Of a DNA stretch of 37,179 bases, positions 20,717 to 31,500 are shown one piece after another. The notes beneath the pieces were generated by a model. It was not told the DNA's origin. It made no database searches and was given only the letters and a program-made list of their open reading frames with translations. This stretch comes from Lingula anatina (Eukaryota; Brachiopoda; Lingulata; Lingulida; Lingulidae), in contig NW_019775835.1 in the NCBI RefSeq assembly GCF_001039355.2, positions 190,044-227,222 on the forward strand. The letters run 5' to 3'. Within the stretch, counting starts at the first letter, position 1. Each line of letters starts with the position of its first letter. The position numbers were made by a program, and so were the translations under genes.

Positions 20717-22020
20717 CTTACCCTGGCCGCCGTGTGAGGGTTGTCCTGGGGTGGAGTCCCAGCAATTGACGTACTTATCCCATACAGTACGACAGTCCAT
20801 GCCAGCCTCGGTACAAACTAAAAAGATATCAGTATTCCAAAATTAAAAAGACACAGTTTTACATGTAGACCCTATCTGTCAATATGCACTAATATGTCGA
20901 CCCAGTATGTTACCTACAATAATTTTTTAATTGCCTGTCATGGAAATCATCCGAGATGGTCTAAACCGAGGCTCTCAGTAATGGATGACGTTACACAAGA
21001 TTAGAAAATGTACAAAACCCGCGTGAGCTGGGGCTCAGCTTTTAACAAAAGGGTAAATTCTGTGCACCGGTAATGTCTTCTTTCTAGTCCTACATAATAC
21101 AAAGTGACACATAACGGTGAATACTCTGTACACACAGGGACTGTTGTGCAAACGACAACAAAAACCTAAGTGAAATTATCCGTGGATAAATTCCGTCATC
21201 TTTTCTTTGTTTCCCTATACAAGCTGGTCTGCCATTGTTTCTGACCCCACTCTCCTCCAAATCCCTAAAAATCTCTCTTGGTTTTATGTTTAGTTGCGAG
21301 ACTTGAGACTATTTCGGAAGATTACCATTTTGGCTTAACACATCAACTTGCATGTCGTAGTACAATGTATATGTCAACAAGCGAAATTTGCTAAATTAGT
21401 TTAATGAGTGACAGAGCATCAGATGGGGGTGGAGCAAACAGTGATCAAAGTATTTGAAATGCAATTATTACTTAACATATTGATGAAAATGAAATGTCGA
21501 TTTACCTGCGTCAATTAAATCAAAATGAAAGCCTGCCAAGTAGCCAGAGGTGTCTCTGAAATAAGAACAATACAGCTATGTGTTATGGATAGGAATGTTA
21601 GCACGTGACAATTAAGTCTTTGATTGCTAATTTTATAGAAACCACAGTGTGTTGATTAAAATGTCTTTCTCATAAGAAATGACTTTAGATATGCCAATGA
21701 ACGTTATCAGCAGAGATAACTTTTTTCCACATAAAAATCTACCTACATATATTCGTGAGCGCCCCAGTCATGCCCTATGGCAATCGTAAAGATCCGTCCT
21801 CCAGACGACGATGAGACTGCTGAGCTTGAGCTTCCAGCAGAACTGCCAACAGATGATCCTTGTCCAGAGGTGCCGCCACCTACCGGTATTGTGGTTTGGT
21901 CGCCTTGGATGGTGATGTTTGGAGTGGTCGAGGATCTCGACACTGCCACTACAGCTATAACTATGGCTACTACGGCGACGATTGCACACACTGCTACCAG
22001 TACTATCAAAATGCGGTTTC
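18367..22020 (-). CDS. Membrane-tethered bacterial-type solute-binding protein, copy B (intact)
   Basis: Exons: 21747-22020, 21506-21555, 20722-20817, 20126-20296, 19392-19522, 18754-18967, 18367-18401 (stop TAG). All introns are GT-AG and all phases agree, giving about 323 residues from these exons plus a short N-terminal exon. Order: Asn-Arg, a hydrophobic helix of about 24 residues, Ser-Arg-Ser, a polar stretch (T-P-N-I-T-I-Q-G-D), a Gly/Ser-rich linker of about 35 residues, then a PBP type II domain of about 230 residues. Diagnostic pieces: RIFTIAIGHDWG (strand 1), GYLAGFHFDLIDA, LMGRWYDACTGW with TIGRIQVFSFSSPF (conserved ligand Arg), NVANKTIG, GWASDEKCLARW, ADIVAKLKSGEIEAAF, SGIGMMTRKDNDFNSKWNAG, SGKFKKLCDAA. 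A short Cys-containing tail ends the protein. Domain family assigned by motif order; ligand unknown. Several ectodomain Cys suggest disulfides. Confidence 0.85.
19736..19966. mobile_element. Inverted-repeat element with GGGGTAAGTTGGCCCC-type ends, segment B
   Basis: The counterpart of 15092-15312 with the same ends; intronic in copy B. Confidence 0.6.
20681..20712 (+). repeat. (CA)n microsatellite, segment B
   Basis: A clean 32-bp CA run close to the donor of exon 20722-20817. Confidence 0.95.
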
Positions 22021-22609
22021 CTGAAGGAAGAATTAAGAAAAGAAAATTCATGATTGGCATTATTTGGTTGACAGTTACATGTGTATAGGCCTGATGAATG
22101 TAAGCTTCAAAGCTCAAATTGAATAAAATCATAAATGATAATAAGAAATGAATGCGAACAATTGGTTCAATTTAAAATTAAAAAGAAAGTAGATGAGAGA
22201 TAAAATCTAAGGGCTAATGGAGAGGCACGAGCAACATAAGAGCAGCGAAACGGAATCTACAAAACCTATCTGTAAACAAACATCCATCATAGCAGGAGTC
22301 CTGCACATCCACAAGGTGTTTAAAAGGATGGAACAATTCTAATATGGTAATTATAAAAAATACGACACTGGAGACTCGAGCAATATGCGTAAGTCAAATG
22401 TTTGAAGGTGATAAAAGAGGTTAAATTATTAGACAGAACTTTTATGGTCCCCCATGATGAGAGAGAAAGTGGTAATGGAGTAGGCCCAAGATATCTGTGC
22501 TGTCATTTTAAAAAGCATGATTAAAAAAGGTTATAACCCATGACTGCAGCTGGCAGTATTACACATGCAGAACTTCTTCGTATGTGCTAATTGGTTGTGT
22601 TTTAGTTAC

Positions 22610-22851
22610 CATTCCCACATATATTTAGATCGATCTATTCCCCTAGGGAGTCTAACTAAATTGCTATCAACTTGACCGGCTTAAATGTCTGTCACGCCTA
22701 GTAAAGCAGTAAGGGGGTAATTATCTTTACCCTAGCTGATTCTGTAGGCGTGACAGACATTTTTAAAAGCGTCTTGAGCTGACAGCAATTTCGCGTGAAC
22801 CCCTAGGGAGTTAGGTCGATCTAGATGGATCGATCTAAATACGTGGGAATG
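22610..22851. mobile_element. MITE, best-preserved member of the GATCGATC family
   Basis: About 242 bp. The left end, cattcccac then tatttagatcgatcta, matches the right end, tagatggatcgatctaaata then cgtgggaatg, inverted. Inner arms cccctagggagt, ttgctatcaact-tga and their inverse (tgagctgacagcaa, cccctaggga) extend the pairing to about 60 bp, and a second inner pair (taaatgtctgtcacgcct / aggcgtgacagacattt) makes most of the element a fold-back. Non-coding. Confidence 0.75.
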
Positions 22852-23421
22852 CAGTCCTAGTGTAAGGGTGATGGGAGGGATAAGACAAACAAAAAACATT
22901 AGATCAACGACGTTGCATAATAATCACATTAGGTACATTTAGTAGGTCTATCAATTGCACCATAATATGCTATGAAAAATGTATCAATGACGGTATTAAT
23001 CAACAAGTATGGGAATCGACCAAGTCCAAGAGGCTTTTGAGTGTCGTGAGTAAGCGTTAAACCAAGTCACGCCTTTTTGCGAGATATGGCAGAGAGAGTG
23101 GCCAGAAATAATAATGGACAAGCAAGTGCGGTGCTGTTAGATATACAGAAGCCGACATGTTATAGGCGATATCCCAAGCACGTGCCCTAACCACTAAGTT
23201 GTAATACGTATAGGATGGGCGAAACGTTTCAGTGGTTTTATAACACTTGTCAAGATTTTTTACAGCATGTAATTGCAATTAACGTCAATTTCTGTGAGAC
23301 ATTAAGTAAAATTGACTGAATTCAAGACAAATCTATTAAAAAACAGTTCAAGTAGACAAATAGGGCCTATCTCTGGCAACGATGTGCAAGGTCGCGCACG
23401 TCTTTGTATCGCTACAAATAT

Positions 23422-23590
23422 CAGGGGCGGATACAGAGCTATTTTCTGACAGTCTTCCAAGTTATCTTTGTTGATCCATCCTCCATTTTGACCGTCTTCC
23501 GACAGATAAAAAATTAGATACCCGTCAAGGTAAACTTGAAAATCTGACCGTCTTCTGGAAGACCCAGAAGACGGCCTAAATCCGCCCCTG
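23422..23590. mobile_element. Small element with CAGGGGCGGAT ends
   Basis: Bounded by caggggcggata and its inverse tccgcccctg, 169 bp. The interior carries repeated gaccgtcttc / gaagacgg motifs that can pair. Absent from the homologous block of unit 1 at about 9466. The terminal motif recalls hAT-like elements; I could not identify a clear 8-bp target duplication. Confidence 0.7.
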
Positions 23591-23774
23591 AATCTAGCCT
23601 CTACAAGGCATGTTAACTAAGTTATAAAAANAAAACAGCATAAATTCCCTAAGAGTGACCCGATCATGCTGATTTTCGAACTTGACCTGCGTATTATGAA
23701 TATTCATCAGTTCTGCAAGTTTCAAATCAAAAGGCAAAATGGTTTTCCACTTATCGTGTTATCGGTAAAAGTGC

Positions 23775-23813
23775 ACGGCGACGGCGACGGCGACGACGGC
23801 GACGGCGACGACA
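23775..23813 (+). repeat. (GACGGC)n short tandem repeat
   Basis: Alternating gacggc and gacgac units, GC-rich against an AT-rich background, inside the insertion private to unit 2. Confidence 0.85.
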
Positions 23814-23830
23814 GACGCAGATGATGGCTA

Positions 23831-23860
23831 TATGTACAGACACATCTGTGTCTGTACATA
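23831..23860. repeat. Perfect inverted repeat (14-bp arms, 2-base centre)
   Basis: tatgtacagacaca and tgtgtctgtacata are exact complements separated by TC. Located near the end of the insertion private to unit 2. Confidence 0.85.
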
Positions 23861-23965
23861 AAAATGTATGTACATCGTAGTGACACTCCAATATGTCGGC
23901 ATGCCTCAATAAAAACAACTTCTTCAAAGAATTAACGATCGATATTCAGCACTAAAAATACTTAC

Positions 23966-23987
23966 TGGTGTCAATATTTGATGCCAT
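23966..23987 (-). CDS. Candidate first coding exon of solute-binding copy B
   Basis: The minus strand gives ATG-GCA-TCA-AAT-ATT-GAC-ACC-A followed by gtaagtattttt, in a strong start context (aaaATGG). One base is left over, and exon 22020 begins GA-AAC-CG, so the join is in frame (Arg-Asn-Arg before the membrane helix) and gives a 330-residue protein. The intron would be about 1.95 kb. Conserved in position upstream of copy 1, but there with a different phase. Confidence 0.35.
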
Positions 23988-24609
23988 TTTCCCCACTAGG
24001 CTTCAGTCGAATGAGCGGTTACACTTATTTGGTACACCACCTCTTCTCGTAAAAATACAACGTTAGAGCAGATACAAACTAGGTTTGTTTTAATTGTTTT
24101 AAAATAGAACAAGCAGAGTAATGAAAACAAAAAATATGGAAATTGTAAAGCTTACTTTTTACAAGCGATATTCGTTTCACCAAGTGCTTTAGGTTTGTGA
24201 ATATGATGCATAATGATAAAAGAAATATTTATTTACTCTGCATGTATATAGTGAGAGATATATAATGAAAGAGGAGAGGTCCATCTTTGGTCCTGCTTAT
24301 TTCAATTGCAGTGAATGCCCGTGCTATGCCACTGTGCACAATGATTCATTAACTTTTCGACAGTGTAGAAGAGGTGTCAAATCCGTGCAGTTGCCACCAT
24401 TTTACAACTTTTGACGTCGATATCCCAGCAATGGTTTTGCAAGTAGACGTCATACGGTGGGAGGCGTTCGGTGAAAACAACAGCGTCGCTGCGCGGCAAA
24501 AAGTTCCAGCTATGTACCTTATTTAGTACTGAAGCGTGAAGGGCGTAGGGAGGCATGGCGCAACGTGGTCTAACTAGCGCACCCTGTAGACGCCCTGAGC
24601 TTCAGAGTT

Positions 24610-24711
24610 AAATTGAAACAATCCTCTACACTATTATATACTATACCGCTAACATTTCAAATAACTTGAGACGGCAGATGAATGCTATAGTGCAGAGGAT
24701 TGTTTCAATTT
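24610..24711. repeat. Hairpin with 25-bp arms at the end of the tandem array
   Basis: aaattgaaacaatcctct and the following bases to 24634 pair with 24687-24711 with one mismatch; the loop is about 52 nt. It starts within about 20 bp of where homology between the two tandem units stops. Confidence 0.75.
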
Positions 24712-25432
24712 ATCTCTCCAGTGTGGGTGACTTCGCGATATTCCGACTTTTTTTTGTTGAGCACCTGCGCATTTAACTGGGGCAGGACCATATAAAATAC
24801 TGAAAGTGAAATCTGGAGGGTGTTCATACAAATGCATGCATTTTCATAACAAGACGGCAAAAAAAAAAAAAAAAAAAAAAAAATGAAATTTTGATATATT
24901 ATTCAGCATTTTTCTACAATTTATGTGCTTTACCCTTCAAAACCGTGGTCGACCAATTCATCCCCCCCCCCCCCCCCGAGTTTCACTCGTCCTATGGGTG
25001 GGTACATCTCTAGTGGACAATTATCTCGGATGCTATATTTATAAAGGATAATGATTTGAGGAAATACTTGCTACCAAAACATTGATTCATTTTATTTATT
25101 TTTATGCCTTCAGTGGTTGAATGTTCATTAGAAAGGTGTATCAAAACAAAAACACAGTTTACCATATAATTATATATTTTAAGTATCTAGTGAAATGGCC
25201 CCCATGACAAGCTCTATGAAGTACATGACAATAAGCTCTCTTGATATTTACAATAATCAGACAAGATCAGACTTATCTACAAAAATTTCAAAAGATAAAC
25301 TACTACTTTAATATCTGTCTTTAAAAAGCAAAATTAGGTGCCTGAAAAGTCTGATTAATCTCCTGCTAGAATGACAGAATATCTTGCTTTGAGCAGATAT
25401 TTCATTTTCAATAAATAATTCATTTTTTTCCC

Positions 25433-25438
25433 TTTATT
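25433..25438 (-). promoter_or_regulatory. Possible POLA2 polyadenylation signal
   Basis: AATAAA on the minus strand, about 130 bp after the POLA2 stop codon. One of several in AT-rich sequence. Confidence 0.3.
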
Positions 25439-25566
25439 CTCCATGAAATGGTAATTTCTGGCAGAATTGGACTTGTTACCAAGAAAATCCCTGCTGGACT
25501 GAAATAAACACTCAATCTGAGGGAAAATCATCACTTGTTGTTTTGCTAGACATCTTCCATTTCACA

Positions 25567-28500
25567 TTATATCCTGACAATTTGTGCAGCTATATTCTGG
25601 ATCAGTTTGGTGTCCCCGTCACCAGAGGGCATCTGTACAGCAACAGTAGCATAGGTTCCTCCCACCTGACCTTTGGCAAGACGTCCGGGATTGAGACAGC
25701 AACAGCCGTGAACCTCCTGGAAAACAATATGAAAGAAAAAATTAAATATACTATTATTCCACATTTCTGTGAGACCACAGATTCAAGAGATTTCAGGCAA
25801 AATTTTGGGTTGAAAGGAAAAATGGCTCTTTGCCTAGGGTGACGAAAATTACCTTTATAAACTGCTTGAGGTCGGAAGGCGTGACAAGCAGGTGAGGGGT
25901 CACAGGCAGCTGGGCGTGGCCATCAAACAGCTCATAGTCAATGTTCACCTCATCAGATGGTGGGTATAGGGGGTAGAAACTGGCAAATAATACAAATATG
26001 TGTGATAAATTATAAAGATTTAAAGAAAAGGCCAAGATATCTAAAAGTTTTTTTCTTACCAGTAAATGAGTGTGCAACTCCATCATAAAATCATTCATAA
26101 ACATGCCATTTTACTTTGTAATTCTTAAAATCAATTGTAAAAATTTGTAATGTTACTAAATTGACTATTTTGAAAAAGGAATAACAAACGTATCTAGGGA
26201 AAACTAAAAACACATCAAAGCAAGCTACACAGTAAATACCTGTGCTGAGTTAAAAGATGGTTGACATTTCGCCCCAGCTTGTCCGATGCCCCATCACTGA
26301 AAAAACGATTTTAAGTCACTTAGATCTTTAAGGCATATAATTGGTGTAAAATGCCAAATGTAACAGTGTGATTTAATTCATAATGCTTTCTCTTATCCTT
26401 TATAACTAGACCTCTTTCACTTTATTCAATCATTTATAATACTGTACTGAAATTAATTTTCCAGATTTTTTGCCTGAACAGTTGAATGTAATTAAAATAT
26501 TTCATAAACACAAAATATTTCAGTCTCTATTTAAAAGCGATTACAAAACTCACATCTTCTTGATAAAAAACTACCTCTTTACAACTTAAGCCAACATTCC
26601 TATGCCCTTTATCCTGTCAGACCAAACAATTCTTACTAACAATTAATCATAAAATATGACAGGTAGGACAAAAATAGCAGTTTCTTTGAAAGGACATTTA
26701 AAGCAATTTCAGGCAACATGGCGGGGTGATTAAAACATGTTCCTCTAATGTTCTGACACGTTACTTTATATATATCAAGTTCAAACTCAGAATATTAAAA
26801 TATAAACTCACTTTGCAACTTCTTCAATCCCCATGTGAAACAGTATGTCAGTTGACGAGATGGCTATCACTAACCCGTCCAAGCTTAAGGTACAGGGGTC
26901 AGGCACAAAATGGACTTTCTACCAAAAATAATAAAATGGAAATAATAGATAAATAAATCGCATATGTAAAATCTGGACAAATAATAAAAATTAGCTCACT
27001 TTGAAAAACAACGCCATCTTCTTCTTCTAGTTTTACCCAATATAAATTTTGCATAAAAAATGAACCTTTTATTTAAAAACTACATACACATTATAATAAA
27101 AACTTTACAACTTAAGTTAGACAAAGTATATCAACTGTAATTTAGCGAATTAAAAAATATCAATTATCACTAACTGCACCCACTCCATCAATAATTAGTA
27201 GTGAAATAAGCTCTAAGTACACAGGGGGATGTTACGGCCCAGAAGAGGCTATTATGCTGTACCTGTCTTTTCGGACCACAGGTAAATGGCGGCTGAGGAT
27301 ACACGGCCTCATGGTGGACATCACGCTGAGACGGAACTATCACCAGTTGTGTAGGTAGCCTAAAACAGTTAACCATTACTTTATCCAATATCATATAATA
27401 TTCATTCATTGTCACTGTAAGTATAGAAAGACCATGGGATTGTGCTTTGGGCTGGACTATTTGTCCTGATATTGCAGTGGAGAATATGGCTGGAAAGGTC
27501 CAATATTGGAGTGGCGGTTGCCAGCACAGTGTGGACAATAAGTCCGACTCTGCTTGGGAATGGTGAAGTCTCTTTCCCTAAGCTTTCAATGTCAGTTTGC
27601 TGTCAAAGGCAAATAATATACGTAGTGCATCATTAAAAATCATCCTCTTATTAAAGCAGCTATTCTTAGAATATAACTAGAGTAATGATATCCAACACCC
27701 CCTTGAAACTTATAATGTATACTATAATATGTGTTGTTCAATAAACTCGTAAATTAAAAAAAAAAGAATGAAGAAGCTTGATGCTAATGTCTGTAAAGAA
27801 TTATGTGATGAGCAAACCAAATATAAAAAATAAAAGTTAGAAAGAAATAGTCTCACCTGTCAACTGATTTCATCAACTTCTCCAGAAGTGTTTTGAAATA
27901 CTCTTCATAAGAACACTCCATATTGCCTTTCTGAAAAGGAAATGTTAACATAATTTTACAACTACAGGATGGTAAATTCAGATAAAAAAATTAAAAGATA
28001 GGATTCTCAGAAACAAGCAAACTTTTAAAGATCTCTGTTGGAATCACCAGCTGGAATCAAGTATTTGATGAAAACAAGGTTTATAATAATAATATCAGAA
28101 CTCAAAGGCATGTCCCTGTTGAAAAGTTATAAGGTAAAAAGAAGCATATCAACTTACCAAAATTTCCTCATGTTTGACGTCAACAAAAGGTCCAATCTGA
28201 AAATAATAAAACCAAGAATTTGGCAATTCTCAACTGCTGGGAATAATTAAAAATTAACAAATGTAAGCCTTTTTTAATCTTTAAAATGTGATATCTCATG
28301 ATACCACTAAGAGACTTATGTGGCTATTGCAGCCCCTTTTTATTTATCTTAAAGGGATAACAACTGTTCATTTTGGCCAAAACACTGATTTTCCAGGGGT
28401 AAATAACAATTTCCCCATACTTATCAATAGTTAATGAATCCGTTCCGACATTCAAAGTTGGTCCATGTTTTTAAAAATTTGTTTTGTTTTTTTTATGCAA

Positions 28501-31500
28501 TAATCTCTTAAGAGATTACTACAGGGGCTAGCCATCTATGAAAGTCACATGGTCAAATGGCAGGCACAGATTCCAGAATCATTGTGATAACCGCTGTTTT
28601 TGTAGGTAAATTGAGAGCATAGAAAATTTTTCGGGCATGAGCTTTTTATAAAAAAAAAAAAAAAAAATGCAGACATGAGCCTAGGTTTCAAAAGAAAAAA
28701 CCTCTGGACATTTATTATAGGACCCAACACCTAACCTTGATGAATCTCAGGAACCATCAGAATCGAGTTAAAACACAGAATTCTGCTTTTCAGCGGAAAA
28801 AGCTCATGCCCGAAAAATTTTCTATGCTCTCAATACAAGGGATCCCAGTTCTCCCAGGCTATCACCTACCAAGACACAGACATCTGGTCTCTCTTGGTGG
28901 ATCTTCTGCTCCAAGTCTCTCAGCGGTTCATATGACAAGCTGTCTGAAGTTGTAAATGGTCCGGCAGCTATCATTATGTGGAGATCTATAACGACAGGTG
29001 ACAAATAAGTACTACTTAAAGACATGTGTTCATGAAATAAAAGTAAAGAAGATTGTACATGTAAATATATCTGTATAGATAATAGTGGAAATGAATAAAT
29101 TTTAAAAGCAGCTAAGTAAGAAGTACTTTACAAAGAGCATTCCATGGACGATAATGATAATAAATGATTTAATTAACTTTAATCTTCAAGTAACTGAACA
29201 GGTGCCAACACCAAGTCTATAGCCCAGTCACAAAGGTATACCACATAAAACAAATTATAACAAGACTTCTTATGCCCAGTGTTTTCATACCTTCCTCAAG
29301 TGAAGGGACATCTGGCAAAGGCAGAGGTCCACTCTGGAATGAAGAATTCTAACTGCTAAGACAAATTTAAAGATTTGGTAACCCACACAAACATACATTG
29401 GGGGGGGGGGGGGGGGGGGAAAAAATTAAACCAAAAAAAAAAAAAAATAAAAATGATAAAAAAATTAAAAAAAAAAAAAANAATTAACTTTAATCTTCAA
29501 GTAACTGAACAGGTGCCAACACCAAGTCTATAGCCCAGTCACAAAGGTATACCACATAAAACAAATTATAACAAGACTTCTTATGCCCAGTGTTTTCATA
29601 CCTTCCTCAAGTGAAGGGACATCTGGCAAAGGCAGAGGTCCACTCTGGAATGAAGAATTCTAACTGCTAAGACAAATTTAAAGATTTGGTAACCCACACA
29701 AACATACATTGGGGGGGGGGGGGGGGGAGAAACATTAACCACTACATATACATAATAGTAAATATGAAAAAAATTGAACAAAATGAAAGTAAAAATCTTT
29801 ATTTTTACCCAGGTGAACTCTAAATAATTAGCTGAATAAATCATTTTCATTACTGTTATTATTATAGTTATTTTTATTACTCTCCACTCACCCCAAGTAC
29901 TTTTTTGGCCACCAGTTTGTTCCCAGTGCTGTTCAACCCTTCTATTGCTACAACCTGAAAGCAGATAAGAATATGTAAAATTGTGATACATACAAAACCA
30001 ATTTTGGGTTGTAGGGAGGAGGAAGAAATGACTTGGTGCCCTTGTGACGGGGGTGGAGGGGGGGTCTAAGAACTGATGAAAGTGGAAAATTGCTAAAGAA
30101 AATTGCACTTTCTATTTTGACTGGAAAAAAAATCACATCTATTAACTTTCTTATAAATAGAAATGGATATATCCATTCTTCTGCTATCTCAAAAAGTTAA
30201 ATTAGACTAATATAAATGCAAACAATTTATGAAACTCAACAAAATTGTAATTGCAGCACTTCAAATGAAGTAAGTTGAATCTGTCAATAATTCAAATAAA
30301 TCCATTTCAAATCTTTTTTTTTTCACAATTTAATAAAATTTACATTATAACTCTGTCATACCTGTCCAGGAAAGAAGGAGAACTGCTGAATGGCAGACAC
30401 GTCAAGAGGAATCTGTTTCCCAGATGATGTCTGCCGCGAGCCCTCCAGCAGTAGCGACTGTTTGTTAAGTCTGCCATCACCATCACAACATATCCTGCCG
30501 ACAACAGTCACTTGGTCCTGATAAATTGTATGAAATCATTGAAAATAAAATCCCCAGTTGTGTGTTGGGGGAGGGGGGGGGGGGGAGTCAAAACACATCT
30601 AATTATTTCTAATAGACTTGACTAAATACTTGGCTTGGGTTACTGAAAATAATAAAGAAAAAAAACACGTGGAAAATGACAGCAATGAGATTNAAAAAAA
30701 AAAAAAATGCCAAAAATGATAGCAATTAGATTGATAAAATGTTGCAGTAATGCTCCTTAAAAACACTAAAAATATCATATCGACATACCTGAGCTGGAAG
30801 AGCCATGTGAGAAAACTCCTCTATTCCATACTGTTTCTGCAAATGATCAGCCAAACTCTCAATCCCATCATTGAGTACTGCAAGTGAAAAAATTACTAAA
30901 TTCATAACAAATTGCAATAAAAATAACACTGATAAAACAAACAATAATTATTTCTAAAATGCTTACTGTAAATCAGGTAGGTAGTAAACACCTTTACTTT
31001 TGCTAACCAAAAATGATAACAAATTCTGTCCATTTACCATGCGCTTTTTCAGTCAACTTCTGGAACATATACTTCTGCTTTTCTTTTAAACTCTGTTCTT
31101 CATCATACAAGGTCACACTGCATGGCCTTGACCTTTGACCCTGTGACCTTTTCAGAAGGTCACCATTACCAAAGGTGCATTCAACTTTCCCTGCATTAGA
31201 CCTGCTTCCATATTTACGAGATGGAGTGGCAGCTCTGCAAGAGGAAAAAATCAATAATGAAAATTGAAACTTTCAAGTGGTGCTATGTGAGACACTGCTT
31301 ATTAGTAGGAAAGAAAAAAATCAAATGTAAGGAGGTGCTCAAGTTACAGAAACTGACAGAAGAAATCAGAATGTAACTTCAGCAATTCTAAAGGCAAAAT
31401 GACACTAGCTACATGCACAGAGTTTCTTTTGCACGTAATTTCTCCAGAAAACTATTTCAGAATAATATTTCATATAAAACAGATTAGAAATAAGAAATTT

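Larger units (their letters stand above)
16691..21214. repeat. 4.5-kb duplicated segment B (partner of 12070-16689)
   Basis: The colinear partner of segment A; it continues seamlessly beyond 21214 into the rest of the gene. It carries a private 22-base palindrome at 17194. Confidence 0.85.
22970..24592. repeat. Upstream block of tandem unit 2, shared with 8.47-10.21 kb
   Basis: The diverged partner of 8470-10210. Homology ends at gcaccctg (24592), after which this locus has unrelated sequence while unit 1 has a CAGGGGCGGATC element. Private insertions here are 23422-23590 and about 23630-23862. Confidence 0.7.
22021..25566. other. Region between copy B and POLA2
   Basis: Contains the upstream block homologous to unit 1 (22970-24592), a candidate first exon of copy B (23966-23987), MITEs at 22610-22851 and 23422-23590, a private insertion at about 23630-23862 and a hairpin at 24610-24711. 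Homopolymer runs occur at 24860-24883 (A) and 24961-24977 (C). From 24712 to 25566 I see no gene, only AT-rich sequence and the probable 3' untranslated region of POLA2. Confidence 0.5.

Noticed and set aside
18367-22020. Ionotropic glutamate receptor ligand-binding domain
   Set aside because: Shares the PBP fold, but there is no pore or membrane segment between the two lobes and the protein ends shortly after the domain.
18367-22020. Bacterial contamination as the source of the solute-binding domain
   Set aside because: The domain is split by several GT-AG introns with matching phases in three copies and lies on the same contig as POLA2-related sequence.
24610-24711. microRNA precursor
   Set aside because: Loop too long (about 52 nt) and arms nearly perfect, more like a MITE or breakpoint hairpin.
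27188-27538. 116-codon minus-strand open frame as a whole
   Set aside because: Only 27263-27359 is exon; the rest is read-through into introns.
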